From assembly GCA_947471745.1 (NCBI GenBank), contig CANJKZ010000924.1, positions 806,001 through 870,000 on the forward strand: a DNA stretch of 64,000 bases. Reading direction: 5' to 3'. A program made the translations under genes and the position numbers. The stretch is from Closterium sp. Naga37s-1 (taxonomy: Eukaryota > Streptophyta > Zygnematophyceae > Desmidiales > Closteriaceae). A model generated the notes under the pieces. The model was given only the letters and a program-made list of their open reading frames with translations, was not told the DNA's origin and searched no databases. Shown here one piece after another: positions 20,918 to 32,500 of the stretch. The stretch's first letter is position 1; the number at the start of each line of letters is the position of its first letter.

Positions 20918-22012
20918 TCAACCACATTGCTTCACCGGGGCGACGTAGTTCACCTGCGCCAGGAGCTCCGAGGGCCGCTCAGCTTCCTGCATCGCCTCAT
21001 CCTGCAGGATGTACGAGGTAAGAGAATCCTCGTTGAGTGTCGCCCTAGTACTCGGCGCCAACGACAGTCGTTTCAGCAGGTTGTAGTTGCCCGTAAGCCC
21101 TTTGATAACGTGCGTGAGGTACGACACCGTGGAGTAGTGCACGCCGGCCATCCTCATGCTGGCGAGAATTCGCCGAGCCCGGTTGCAGTAGTCGGTCGCC
21201 GTCTCCTCTTCGCCCATCCGTATGTGCGACAGCTGCTCCTCAAGCTGGCCGATGTACAGGTCGTCGGTGACCTGGTACGTCGACTCAATGAAGTGCCATG
21301 CTCGGTGGCCGGCGTCGAGGTACTCCCTGCACGACTTCAAGGCGATATGCACGCCCGGCGAGCAGCACCGCGAGATGACCGTGAAGGTCAGCAAATGCAC
21401 AGCGCGAAACTCTGCACGCAAGTCGGGGTAGTGTTCCTCCAGCGTCGCCACAGTGCCCCTGGCGAAGCCGATCAGCCTGGCCATCTCCAGTTGGGGCTCG
21501 ATGGCTTCCGTCCAGGTAAGGATATCAGGTCGACCAACAAGCAGAGGGGTGACGGAGATCCTGTCCGGCGTAAACTTAAAGTAGCCGTAGCTCGGTGCAA
21601 TCCCTCCAGCTGTCACGTGGGTCGCCGACATCGGCGACAGACTGCTTCGTTGACCTCCAACGTCGCCTTGTGAGGTGAATGCAGCCGCCGACGACCGCAT
21701 CCCTCGCCCCTGAACGCCGCCGACTTCATCGGCGTGTATCACACCTCGCTGCCTCGACGTGCCTCCCGCACTGCTGCCGACTTGGTCACCACTGGCGTTG
21801 ACTCCCAAGTCGACGCCGTCCTCGTTGTTCACCGGCCGAGGAGAAGCTGGTCGAGCAGGGTGCTCTTCCGCCCACACCGAGCGGATGCCTGCCTCGATGA
21901 CCGCCAATGGTAGGTTCGGCCCGTACTCGTTGGCCTCATGGCGTCTCCTCGCGTCCTCCAGCCGTGCCTCCAGGGTGTCCACCACCCCTGCGTCACCTAC
22001 GGCGCCTACCAT
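20918..22012 (-). CDS. Copia gag (element B)
   Basis: An open frame of 364 codons starting about 100 bases inside the 5' LTR boundary. The core (about 150-345) has YGYFKFTPDRI, LTWTEAIEPQLEMA, LTFTVISRCCSP, AWHFIESTYQV, LEEQLSHIRMGEEETATDYCNRARRIL and LNEDSLTSYILQDEAMQ, the pattern of UBN2-type Copia capsid proteins. A zinc-knuckle region probably lies just downstream in another frame. The equivalent protein in element D (46,148) keeps gag, knuckle and protease in one frame. Confidence 0.88.
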   Translation of the reverse strand: MVGAVGDAGVVDTLEARLEDARRRHEANEYGPNLPLAVIEAGIRSVWAEEHPARPASPRPVNNEDGVDLGVNASGDQVGSSAGGTSRQRGVIHADEVGGVQGRGMRSSAAAFTSQGDVGGQRSSLSPMSATHVTAGGIAPSYGYFKFTPDRISVTPLLVGRPDILTWTEAIEPQLEMARLIGFARGTVATLEEHYPDLRAEFRAVHLLTFTVISRCCSPGVHIALKSCREYLDAGHRAWHFIESTYQVTDDLYIGQLEEQLSHIRMGEEETATDYCNRARRILASMRMAGVHYSTVSYLTHVIKGLTGNYNLLKRLSLAPSTRATLNEDSLTSYILQDEAMQEAERPSELLAQVNYVAPVKQCG

Positions 22013-22101
22013 AGTGACTACCGCACAGCTGCCGGCCTACAGACACGAATTAGGTAAGTGACGACTACGTCAACCTGACTGAAGGGGTAAGTCGTGTGCC
22101 G

Positions 22102-22119
22102 TCCACGCTCACCGCACCA
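22102..22119 (-). other. Primer-binding site, tRNA-Phe type (element B)
   Basis: On the element strand TGGTGCGGTGAGCGTGGA follows the 5' LTR directly. It is complementary to the 3' end of plant cytosolic tRNA-Phe including CCA (TCCACGCTCACCGCACCA), all 18 bases by my memory of that tRNA. Most plant Copia elements use the initiator tRNA-Met instead. Confidence 0.8.
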
Positions 22120-23092
22120 TGCGGAGATAACTCTATCAATGGGAGCTAGACTACGGGCTAGGCACGGGGTAGGAGGGATCTCTGCGTTGTTCACTTAGTC
22201 GTTATCTAGCAGTTGTACGTTGACAGGGCAAAACTGCAAGAGTTTCACTAGCAAAAGTTGAGAACAATGATAGCAACAACATTGGCATGCAAGACTACAT
22301 CAGAACTAGCAAGGTTGCTGGTCGACTTCCAGCGCAGCACGGTCGACCGCGTGCCAGCACGACTTGGCCGACCGCGCTCCAGCAGAGCAAAGTCGCGGCT
22401 TGCCAACGTTGCAAGTCCACGGAGTGCCAACGCTGCAGCAACTCGGCTGCACAGCGTTGCACTCGCAGGACAACGGTGCACCTGCTTCGTAGGTGCATGC
22501 AGCTGGTTGGTGCACCTCTCTTTGTCACGTGCACAGTGCAGACGGCCAGCTCGACTCCACGCCAGCGACTGCGCCCACCAGCCACGTCGACCTCGGGATA
22601 CCACCACCGAGGTCGGTCTCGCCACTACCACCTTAGCGACCATCGCACTCCTCCGCAGAACCTCGTCACCCAGGTAACCTGGTCGACCGGGCAACCACCA
22701 CGTCGACCAACTGCTTCCTCGTGTGCTCGTCGACCTCCCAAGTCGACAAGCACCTTCAGTCGACCACACCCTTGGTCGACTAGCTCCAGGTCGACAACCC
22801 ACCTGGTCGACCAACTCCAGGTCGACCAGTGCATCTGTCAGCCGACCACACCAAGTCGGCTTCCCCTGGTCGACGTCGCCCAAGTCATGCCCTCTACTGG
22901 TCGACCTCCCAAGTCGACCAGCCGAAGTTGGCGCCCTCCCAAAGTCGGCGCCCTTGCAGTGGCCCCCCTGCAGGTCGACCAGACCTGTCGACCAGCTCCC
23001 CCACTGCTGCAGGTCGGTTGCACTCCTCACACCCGACCACGAAGTCGGCTCCGCCCAAGTGAGGACGGGGCCAACAACAACTCCCGTTGACA
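22120..23092 (-). repeat. 5' LTR of element B (973 bp)
   Basis: It matches the 3' LTR at 15,741-16,715 end to end with a few percent difference by eye. It has the same TG...CA ends, the GTCGAC-rich stretch, and the inverted repeat at about 22,477-22,497. The right flank gtaac is satellite. Confidence 0.93.
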
Positions 23093-26000
23093 GTAACTGC
23101 GTTACTTACCCATATGGTTGGTACCAAGAGTTAGTGCGTTACTTACTCATGTAGTTGGTACTAAGAGTAAGTGCGTTACCTTCTATATGGTTGGTACCAA
23201 GAGGAAGTGCGTTACTTACCCATATCGTTGGTACTCAGAAAAAATGCGTTTATAACCCATATTGTTGGTACGAAGAGTGTGTGCGTTACCTCTTCATATG
23301 GTTGGTACTAAGATTAAGTGTGTTACTTACCCATATTGTTGGTACCAAGAGTAGGTGCGATACTTACCCATAATGTTGGTACCAAGAGTAAGTGCGTTAC
23401 TTACCCAAATCGTTTGTACCAAGAGTAAGTGCGTTACTTACTTATATGGTTGGAACTAGGAATAACTGCGTTACTTACCCATATGGTTGGTACTAGGAGT
23501 AATTCGCTACTTACTCATATTGTTGGTACCAAGAGTAAGTGCGTTACTTACTTATATGGTTGGAACTAGGAGTAACTGCGTTACTTACCCATACGGTTGG
23601 TACTAGGAGTAAGTGCGTTACTTAATTATATGGTTGGTACTAGGAATAAGTGCGTTACTTACCCATATTGTTGGTACCAAGAGTAAGTGCGTTACTTACC
23701 CATATGGTTGGTACTAGGAGTAAGTGCGTAACTTACTCAAATGGTTGGTACTAGGAATAAGTGCGTTACTCACCCATATGGTTGGTACTAGGAGTAAGTG
23801 CGTAACTTACTCAAATGGTTGGTACTAGGAATAAGTGCGTTACTTACCCATATGTTTGGTACTAGGAGTAAGTGCGTAACTTACTCAAATGGTTGGTACT
23901 AGGAATAAGTGCGTTACTCACCCATGTTGTTCGTACCAAGTGTAAGTGCGTTACTTACCCGTATGGTTGGTATCAAGAGTTAGTGCGTTACTTACTCATG
24001 TGGTTGGTACTAAGAGTAAGTGCGTTACTTACCCATATCGTTGGTACTCAGAGAAAGTGCGTTACTTACCCATATTGTTGGTACCAAGAGCAAGTGCTTT
24101 ATTTGCCCATATGGTTGGTACTAAGAGTAAGTGCGTTTCTTACCCGTATTGTTGGTACCAAGAGTAGGTACGTTACGTACCCATATGGATGGTACCAAGA
24201 GTAGGTACGTTACTTACCCATATTGTTGGTACCAGGAGAAAGTGCGTTACTTACCCATATTGTTGGTACTAAGAGTAAATGCGTTACTTACCCATATGCT
24301 TGGTATTTAAAATAAGAGCGTTACTTACCGATATGATTTGTACTAGGAGTTTGTGCGTTACTTACCCATATTGTTGGTACCAAGAGTAAGTGCGTTACTT
24401 ACCCATATGGTTGGTACTAGGAGTAACTGCATTACTTACCCATATGGTTGGTACTATCAGTAAGTGTATTACTTACTCATATGGTTGGTACTAGGAATAA
24501 GTGTGTTACTTACCCATATAGTTGGTACCAAGTGTAAGTGCGTTGCTTACCCATATTGTTGGTACCAAGAGTATGAGCGGCACTTACCCATATGGTTGGT
24601 ACTAAGAGTAAGTGCGTTACTTACCCATATGGTTGGTACTAAGAGTAAGTGCGTTACTTTCCCATATTGTTGGTACCAAGAGTATGTGTGTTAAATCTTC
24701 ATATGGTTTGTACTAAGAGTATGTGCGTTACTTACCCATCTTGTTGGTACTAAGAGTAAGTGCGTTCCTTACCCATATGATTGGCACTAAGAGTAAGTGC
24801 GTTACTTACCCACATTGTTGGTACCAAACGTAAGTGCGTTACTTATACGTATTGTTGGTACCAAGAGTATGTGCGTTACTTACCCATACGGTTAGTACTA
24901 AGAGTATGTGCGTTACTTACCCTTATGGTTAGTACTAAGAGTAAGTGCGTTACTTACCCATATGGTTGGTACTAGGAGCAAGTGCGTTACTTACTCATAT
25001 GGTTGGTACTAGGAATAAGTGTGTTACTTACCTATGTTGTTCGTACCAAGAGTAGGTGCGTTACTTACCCATATGGTTGGTATCAACAGTTAGTGTGTTA
25101 CTTACTCATAAGGTTGGTATTAAGAGTAAGTGCGTTACTTACCCATATGGTTGGTACCAAAAGTAAGAGCGTTACTTACCCATATCGTTGGTACTCAGAG
25201 AAAGTGCGTTACTTACCCATATTGTTGGTACCAAGAGTAAGTGCGTTAGATATTCATATGGTCGGTACTAAGAGTACGTGCGTTACTTACGCTTATGGAA
25301 GGTACCAAGAGTAAGTGCTTTATTTGCCCATATGGTTGGTACTAAGAGTAAGTGCGTTACTTAAACATATTGTGGGTATAAAGAGTAAGTGCGTTACTTA
25401 TCCATATTGTTGGTACCAAGAGTTAGTACGGTACTTACCTATATGGTTGGTACTAAAAGTAAGTACGTTACTTACCCATATGGTTGGTACCAAGAGTAGC
25501 TACGTTACTTACCCATATGGTTGGTACTAAGAGTAAGTGCGTTACCTACCCATATAATTGGAATTTAAAAGAAGAGCGTTAGTTACCGATATGGTTGGTA
25601 TTAGGAGTTAGTGCGTTACTTACCCATATTGTTGGTACCAAGAGTAAGTGGGTTACTTACCCATATTGTTGGTACTAGGAGTAACTGCGTTACTTACCCA
25701 TATGGTTGGTACTAGGAGTAAGTGTGTTACTTACTCATATGGTTGATACCAGGAATAAGTGCGTTACCAACCCATATGGTTGGTACCAAGAGTAAGTGCG
25801 TCACTTACCCATATTGTTGGTACCAAGAGTTAGTGCATTACTTACCCATATGGTTGGTACCAAGAGTAAGTGCGTTACTTACCCATATGGTTGGTACTAA
25901 GAATAAGTGCGTTACTTACACATATAGTTGGTACTAAGAGTAAGTGTGTTAGTTACCCATATTGTTGGTACCAAGAGTATGTGCGTAATTGACCCATATT

Positions 26001-26901
26001 GTTGGTACCAAGTATATGTGCGTTACTTACCCATATGGTTCGTACTAAGAGTAAGTGCGTTACTTACCCATAAGGTTGGTACTAAGAGTAAGTGTGTTAC
26101 TTACCCATATGGTTGGTATTGAAAAACAAAGCGTTACTTACCCAAATGGTTAGTACTAAGAGAAAGTGCATTACTTACACATATGGTTGGCAATAAGAGT
26201 AAGTGCGTTACTTACCTATATGGTTGGTATTAAAAGTAAGTGCGTTACTTACTCATATGATTGTTATTAAGAGTAAGTGCGTTACTTACCCATATTGTTG
26301 GTACGAAGAGAATGTGTGTTACTTACCCATATAATTGGTAATAGGAATAAGTGCGTTACTTACCCATATTGTTGGTACCAAGAGTAAGTGCGTTACTTAC
26401 CCATATGGTCGGTACTAAGAGTGACTGCGTTACTTGCCCATATTGTTGGTACGAAGAGTATGTACGTTACCTTTTCATATGGTTTGTACTAAGAGTAGGT
26501 GCGTTACTTACCAATCTTGTCGGTACTAAGAGTAAGTGCGTTACTTACCCATATGGTTGGTACTAAGAGTAAATGCGTAATTTACCCATATTGTTGATAC
26601 CAAAAGTAAGTGCGTTACTTACACATATTGTTGGTACCAAGAGTATGTGTGTTACTTACCCATATGTTTAGTACTAAGAGTAAGTGTGTTACTTACCGAT
26701 ATGGTTGGTACTAAGAGTATGTGCGTTACTTACCCATATGGTTGGTACTAGGAGTAAGTGCGTTACTTACTCATATGGTTGGTACTAGGAATAAGTGCGT
26801 TACTTACCCATGTTGTTCGTACCAAGAGTAAGTGCGTTACTTACCTGCGTTACTTATCATGTGGTTGGTACTAAGAGTAAGTGCGTTACTTACCCATATA
26901 G
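23093..26901 (+). repeat. 37-bp satellite array, forward
   Basis: About 103 forward units lie between elements B and the TRIM-like element. Both main unit variants and local small tandem duplications are present, for example three similar units with gtaacttactcaaatgg at about 23,726-23,890. No gene is seen. Confidence 0.96.
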
Positions 26902-27044
26902 TGTCAGAATGTCGATGTTTGTCTAGCCTGCAGTGGGGTACTCTATAGCGAGTACAACCCAATTAGGGTTTCCTATATGTATCTCAACTGCTGCTAGTGA
27001 AAACCCCTCTTTCCTGTTTCTCGGTTTCGCCTGCTATTTCGACA
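26902..27044 (+). repeat. 5' LTR of the TRIM-like element (143 bp)
   Basis: Starts tgtcagaatg and ends atttcgaca, with TG...CA ends. It holds a telo-box-like TTAGGGTTT at 26,963-26,971. It is preceded by the target duplication tatag (26,897-26,901). Confidence 0.93.
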
Positions 27045-27056
27045 TGCTATCAGAGC
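27045..27056 (+). other. Primer-binding site, initiator tRNA-Met type
   Basis: tgctatcagagc follows the LTR with no gap. It matches the plant Copia consensus TGGTATCAGAGC at 11 of 12 positions. The same motif follows the LTR at 63,480. Confidence 0.82.
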
Positions 27057-27239
27057 AGGTCGACCCTCTTGGGTCGATCCTGTGGATGGGCCCGCCACCT
27101 AATGCTTCCGCTGCTGTCCTGCCTATCGCGCGCCCCGGGCGTGCGACGTGTTCTGCTTGCCGCGCGCTCGGGTGCGCGGCGGTTTTCTGCCCCGTCGATC
27201 CGCGCGTCGCCCCCCGTCGCCCGTCGCAGCGCCCCCGGG

Positions 27240-27530
27240 GACCCGCGCGTCGCCTGTAGCGGCCCGCGCGACCTGCGCCAGGCCCGCGCGCGGCCCGTAC
27301 AACCCGCGCGCGGCCCGTACGGCCTGCGCCAGGCCCGCGCGCGGCCCTTACGGCCTGCGCCAGGCCCGCGCGCGGCTCGTACGGGCTGCGCTGGGCCCGC
27401 GCGCGGCCCGTACGGCCTGCGCCCGGCCCGCGCGCGGCCCGTACGGGCTGCGCCAGGCCCGCGCGCGGCTCGGGCAGCCCGCGCGCGGTTCGTCTGGCCT
27501 GCGCCAGGCCCGTGAGCGGCCCGTACCGTC
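27240..27530. repeat. GC-rich minisatellite in the TRIM-like element
   Basis: Roughly 31-bp units built around ggcccgtacggcctgcgcc followed by aggcccgcgcgc recur about eight times with drift. The block is almost free of stop codons on both strands, which explains the overlapping long frames here. I do not call any of them genes. Confidence 0.82.
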
Positions 27531-27829
27531 TGCCCCAGTGCCGCACGCCGTCCCCCGAGCTTCTGACCGCACTCCTGTGTTAGGGTTTGGGGGTGGAGAG
27601 TATGGGGGTGCCATGTGTGTGAGCCGTCCCCTGCTCCTCCTCCTCCTCCGTCTCCCACTGCTGCAGCTGCCGCTGAGGGGGGTGGATGTGTTGGAGCCGT
27701 CGGAGTGGTACGAGGGGGCTGGCGTATGAGCGGTGCTAGTGGTTCAGCAGGGGGTGTGTGAAAGGGGTGTGGGACAGTTGGGGGAGGTTGACCGGAGGTA
27801 GCCGACTTGTCGTCCGCAGCGCCTGAAGT

Positions 27830-27988
27830 CCAGAGAGCCACGAGCCCCTGTGGCCGTGTAGTCCGGGGCACTGCGCCCGGTAGCCACAGTGTGAGCACTC
27901 CTGGTAGTCCAGAGAGCCACGACCCCATGTGGCCGTGTAGTCCGGGGCTCTGCGCCCGGTAGCCACAGTGTGAGCACTCCTGGGAGCA
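27830..27988. repeat. 79-bp tandem duplication inside the TRIM-like element
   Basis: Two copies of a 79-bp segment starting ccagagagccac lie at 27,830 and 27,909, nearly identical. A more diverged partial third copy may follow to about 28,060. No function is apparent. Confidence 0.8.
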
Positions 27989-28228
27989 CAGTGAGCCAGC
28001 TGCGCCTGTCGCCATGTTACCCGGGTTTAGCCTGGTAGCGTCAGTGCTGCGCACTCCTGTTGCCCGTCTGTCTGCAGCTTCAGCCGTCGCCTCTCATCTT
28101 CTCGTCCTCCATAGTTTCTCCTCCTCCTCACTTGCCCTCTGTGATAGCCTCTAGCTTTGCTTATCCTTGTGAACTATTGCACTGCCTGCTTGTTGTGTTG
28201 ATTGTACCCCACTTTGACTATGGGGGTG

Positions 28229-28367
28229 TGTCAGAATGTCGATGTTTGTCTAGCCTGCAGTGGGGTACTCTGTAGCGAGTACAACCCAATTAGGGTTTCC
28301 TATATCTCAACTGCTGCTAGTGAAAACCCCTCTTTCCTGTTTCTCGTTTTCGCCTGCTATTTCGACA
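28229..28367 (+). repeat. 3' LTR of the TRIM-like element (139 bp)
   Basis: Matches the 5' LTR with very few differences. It follows the purine tract actatgggggtg and is followed by the target duplication tatag (28,368-28,372). Telo-box-like TTAGGGTTT at 28,290-28,298. Confidence 0.93.
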
Positions 28368-28890
28368 TATAGTTGGTACCAAGAGTAAGTGCGTTACTTA
28401 CCCATATCATTGGTACTCTGAGTAAGTGCGTTACTTACCCATATTGTTTGTACCAAGAGTAAGTGCGTTAGATCTTCATATGGTCGGTACTAGGAGTACG
28501 TGCGTAACTTACGCATATGGTTGGTACCAAGAGTAGGTACGTTACTTACCCATATTGTTGTTATTTAAAATATGAACGTTAATTACCGATATGGTTGGTA
28601 CTAGGAGTTAGTGCGTTACTTCCCCATATTGTTGGTACCAAGAGTAATTGCCTGACTTACCCATAGGGTTGGTATTAAGAATAAGTGCGTTACTTACACA
28701 TATGGTTGGTACTAATAGCAAGTCCGTCAGTTAGCCATATTGTTGGTACCAAGAGTAAGTGCGTTATTTACCCATATTCTTGGTACCAAGAGTATGTGCG
28801 TTACTTACCCATATGGTTGGTATTAAAAATAAGCGCGTTACTTACCCATATGGTTCGTACCAAGAATAAGTGCGTTATTTACCCATAAGG
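28368..28890 (+). repeat. 37-bp satellite block, forward
   Basis: About 14 forward units separate the TRIM-like element from the group-1 Copia element. They include taagg at 28,886-28,890, the left target-site copy of that Copia element. No gene is seen. Confidence 0.95.
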
Positions 28891-29021
28891 TGTCAGAATC
28901 AGTAAGCGAGAATGGATGAACTAGCAGCAAGATGGGTACAAGTAGCAAACCCTAATTGGGTTGTACCCCATATGGGCTACCCCATTATAGCCTACACAAT
29001 AAGCAGCATATAAGTTTGACA
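28891..29021 (-). repeat. 3' LTR of element A2 (131 bp)
   Basis: On the plus strand it begins tgtcagaatc and ends gtttgaca. The purine tract in the element sense (ctatgggggtg) adjoins it on the right at about 29,022-29,032. Telo-box-like AAACCCTAA at 28,947-28,955. Confidence 0.93.
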
Positions 29022-29517
29022 CACCCCCATAGGCAAAGTGGGGGAGAACAAGAGGTCACAAGATCGGTCAAGAAAATCAAAGCAAGCTCAGGGTGGATCA
29101 CGAAGTCACCACGCATTCTGAGCACAAGCAAATGGCCACAAGGCCAGTTCACATGCAGAGTTATATAAAGGAGAACAAGCAGTACAGTGATCACAACCTA
29201 GCAAGTGTAAGCATGCAGGTATAAGTATATAGATCACAGTACAAGCAAAGTCAAGAAGTGAGCAAGTGAGGCCAAGTAGGCACAAGGCCTAGAACAGTAC
29301 AGAAACGCTGATGATCACAAGGCTGAAGTGCCTTGGTGAAGATATCAGCAGTGTTGGCCCGAGAGGCCACGTAAGCAAGTCGAAGCTGACCACGCTGCTG
29401 CAACTCTCGAGCAAGGAAGTAGCGCAGAGCGATGTGCTTCGTTCTGTGCTCCTGACACAAGGCAATCATGGCCTTGTTGTCGACGTACAGAACTGGAGGA
29501 GAACGAGGCGGCTCTCC
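29022..29517 (-). pseudogene. A2 RNase H tail and 3' untranslated region
   Basis: The frame at 29,251-29,469 carries the end of the Copia RNase H: HRTKHIALRYFLARE, then RLAYVASRANTADIFTKAL. It lies in a different frame from the main reverse transcriptase frame that ends at 29,518. About 230 bases of AT-richer sequence follow to the 3' LTR, without further coding signal. Confidence 0.8.
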
Positions 29518-32500
29518 CTAGTCGGTCAGCAGGTAGGTGAGCCAGCGTAACTCCTCTGCAGCCATGGCCCCTGCGTAGATCTCAGCCTCACAACTGGAAC
29601 TGAGAACAGAAGACGAGCGGGTAGACCGCCACGAAACAGAGCCGGAGCCAAGGCTGAAAGTGTAACCCTGTGACGACCGCTGCGTAGCCAGGTCGTCAAC
29701 CCAAGAAGCATCTGCGTGGCCAGTAAGGACAACTCGAGCCCGTCCTCCAAGCACGAGCCCCATGCCCGACGTACTGCACAAGTAGCGCATCACCCTCTTA
29801 GCAACCTCCCAGTGCTCTGGTCGGTGTCTCCCGGGCGCAACGTAGCGTGCCAAGATGCTAAGAGGGTAAGCAAGGTTAGGTCGAGTGCAGGTGATCGGGT
29901 ACATGAGGCAGCCCACAAGCTCTCGATACGGGCCACTCGGCTCTACGGACTCATCCGAAGGCGGCGCTGAGAGCGAGTGACCGGTAGGCAGAGGAGTGGA
30001 CTGTGGCGAGGAGTACGTGAAGCGGAAGCGCTGAAGGACCTGCTGCACCATGTGTGACTGAGTCAAGGTAATGGTGCGCTGTGCTCTAACCCGGGTGATC
30101 TGCAAGCCAAGATAGCTGCGCACCTCACCCAGGTATGTGCACGTGTGTCTCTTCTTCAGCTCCGACTTCACGTGGGCGAGTCCCTCAGTGTCAGCAGTGT
30201 CAAAGACCAAGTCGTCGACGTACACGAGGATGTAGAACGGCGGCAGAGAAGTGTCGGTGCGTAGAAACAGCGACGGGTCAGCAGTAGAAGGAGCAAACCC
30301 AAGAGCCGCAAGAGTCGTCCTCAGTGTGTCGTGCCACTCGCGAGGTGCCTGGCGGAGACCGTAGACTGGCCGCCGGAGGCTCCACTGGGTACCTGCAGGA
30401 AACGACCCAGTGAAGCCAGGTGGGCGGCGCAGCCAGATCTCCTCGTGCAGGCTGCCCTGTAGGAAGGCTGTGCTGAAGTCAAGATAGTGAAGCTCGTAGT
30501 CACGCTGTGCGGCAACGTGCAGTAGCACCCGAAGAGTGGTCATCTTCGGGGTAGGGGAGAAGGTCTGGAAGAAATTAACTTCCTGTCGCTGACTGAAGCC
30601 TCGTGCAACGTAACGCGCCTTGAAGACAGGCGGAGAACCCGGCGGCCGCTTCACCCTGAAAATCCACATGCCACTGACGATGTTCGCCCCAGGTGGAGGA
30701 ACCTTGTCGACGTAGGTGCCTGTGGACTTCCAGGAAGCCATCTCTGCGTCCATGGCTGTCTGCCACTGAGAGGAGTAGGGACCCTCAATCGCCTCTGTGT
30801 AAGAGCGCGGGGTCGGGATGTCTGGTGCATCCGGGTCTCCCTCAGGTGCAATCAGCATGGACACGAGATGAGGTAAAGCAGCTGCAGAACACTCAAAGTC
30901 CTCCTGCCTGTCCTCAAGGACGTCCGTGCCAAGAGCACACTCACCCCCGACGGACGGAGGACAGACAGACTCAGACTCAGCAACAAGACTAGCGGCGTAG
31001 TCGAGGCGACAGGCGACAGCAAAGTCAACAAGCTCAGCAACTAGGGCAGACGCAGCAGAGGACTCAAACGAAGGGTCAGTGACAACAGTGGCTAGAAGAC
31101 GTGTGACAGTAGGACTGGCAGCACGAGCAAGGTTTGACGGCGGGTCAGCAACGTTAGGAAGAGAGGACGCAGGAGGAGACGGCAGAGGGACACGCTGTGG
31201 AACAGAGGAAGGACGGAGTGCCATCTGGTGCGTGCCGGGGACAGGAGGAGGACACGGACGCGGAACACGACGACCATTGCGTACAGCGCGAACAGGCGAC
31301 GCAGGACGAGACTCAGGCTCACGACGCTCCGCAAGACCTCCGGTCGGCCTAGTGTAAGGAGAAGGAGCAGGCAGTGGGGAGGCTGGCTGTAACTGCGACT
31401 GCGACTGGTCAGGCGGTGGACACAGTAAGGGATGAGGAAGGCCAGTAGAAGGCGGGAGACCAAGAACCTGGTGAAGGAGTGGAACGAAGTACGGTCGCGG
31501 CCGCACAGTGCCTCCAGAACCAGCACCGACAGCACCAGCACCCCCAGGGCCAGCACCTCCAGCTCCAGGGTCTCCAGCTCCAACTCCAGCAGCACCACCA
31601 GCTCCAGCTCCAGTGCCTCCGGCTCCAACGCCTGCAGCACCTCCAGCTCCAGCAGCTCCAGTACCTCCAGCAGCTCCAGCTCCAGTGCCTCCGGCTCCAA
31701 CGCCTGCAGCACCTCCAGCTCCAGCAGCTCCAGTACCTCCAGCAGCTCCAGCTCCAGCTCCTCCAGCTCCAACGCCTGCAGCACCTCCAGCTCCAGCAGC
31801 TCCAGTACCTCCATTACGAGCACCTCCGGGACCAGCGGCTCCAGCACCTCCAGCAGCTCCAGCTCCAGTGCCTCCAGCAGCTCCAGCTCCAGCAGCTCCA
31901 GCACCTGCAGCACCACCAGGTCCAGCAGCTCCAGTACCTCCAGTACGAGCACCTCCGGGACCAGCGGCTCCAGTACCTCCAGCACCTCCAAGACCAGCAG
32001 GTCCAAGGCCTACAGCTCCAGGACCTCCAGCGGAAGGCCCCCCAGCTCCAGCAGCGCCACTCTGAAGACTCCGACGCCGAGCAAACCACTCGCGCAGCTG
32101 CGGTGGAGAGAGAGGCTCCCGCCGGGATGAGGCACCCGGAGAACCTCCAGTACCTCCAGCACCTCCAGGACCAGCAGCTCCAGCACCTCCGGTACCTCCA
32201 GCTCCAGCGCCTCCAGCTCCAGGGTCTCCAGCGGCAGGCCCCCCAGCTCTAGCAGCGTCACTCCGAAGGCTCCAGCGCCGAGCAAACCACTCGCGCAGCT
32301 GCGGTGGAGAGAGAGTCTCCCGCCGTGACGAGGCACCCGGAGAACCTCCAGTAGACAAAGTACCTCCAGGCGCAACACGCACAGGCTCAGCACCCCCAAG
32401 CTCAGCACCCCCAGGCTCCGCACGCTCAGGCTCAGCACCCCCAGGCTCCGCACCCTCAGACTCAGCAACCCCAGGCTCAGCACCCCCAGGCTCCGCACGC

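Larger units (their letters stand above)
15741..23092 (-). mobile_element. Group-2 Copia element B, both LTRs present
   Basis: A Ty1/Copia LTR retrotransposon of 7.35 kb on the minus strand. It has LTRs at 22,120-23,092 (5') and 15,741-16,715 (3'), a tRNA-Phe-type primer site at 22,102-22,119, and a purine tract next to the 3' LTR. Gag, protease-integrase and reverse transcriptase-RNase H follow in Copia order. The flanks are gtaat on the left and gtaac on the right, a 5-bp target duplication with one difference, inside satellite. The LTRs differ by a few percent by eye, so it is moderately young. It looks almost whole, with roughly two or three breaks. Confidence 0.95.
26902..28367 (+). mobile_element. 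TRIM-like short non-autonomous LTR element
   Basis: A 1,466-bp element with near-identical LTRs (26,902-27,044 and 28,229-28,367), an initiator-Met-like primer site at 27,045 (tgctatcagagc), a purine tract actatgggggtg before the 3' LTR, and a perfect 5-bp target duplication tatag on both sides. The internal 1.2 kb holds a GC-rich minisatellite and low-complexity sequence and no recognisable protease, integrase or reverse transcriptase. It must therefore have moved with proteins supplied by an autonomous relative. The LTR core resembles the group-1 Copia at 28,891-35,799. The few LTR differences suggest a young insertion. As a non-autonomous element it looks structurally whole. Confidence 0.93.

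Noticed and set aside
20345-21673. Plus-strand frame of 442 codons
   Set aside because: Antisense shadow of element B gag and protease.
22102-22119. tRNA gene suggested by the tRNA-Phe-like sequence
   Set aside because: Only the 3' 18 bases are present and they adjoin an LTR, which is the layout of a primer-binding site.
26963-26971. Interstitial telomere repeat (TTAGGGTTT)
   Set aside because: Only a single copy per LTR, so it is not telomeric sequence; treated as a telo-box motif instead.
27050-28054. Minus-strand frame of 334 codons with a CxxC...HxH pattern resembling a zinc-binding motif
   Set aside because: It spans the GC-rich minisatellite and the 79-bp duplication of the TRIM-like element on the opposite strand; the cysteines come from one duplicated segment and no known fold fits.
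31432-32252. Plus-strand serine-, glutamine- or proline-rich frames
   Set aside because: They are alternate frames of the repeats that encode the glycine/alanine-rich linker of element A2 on the minus strand.
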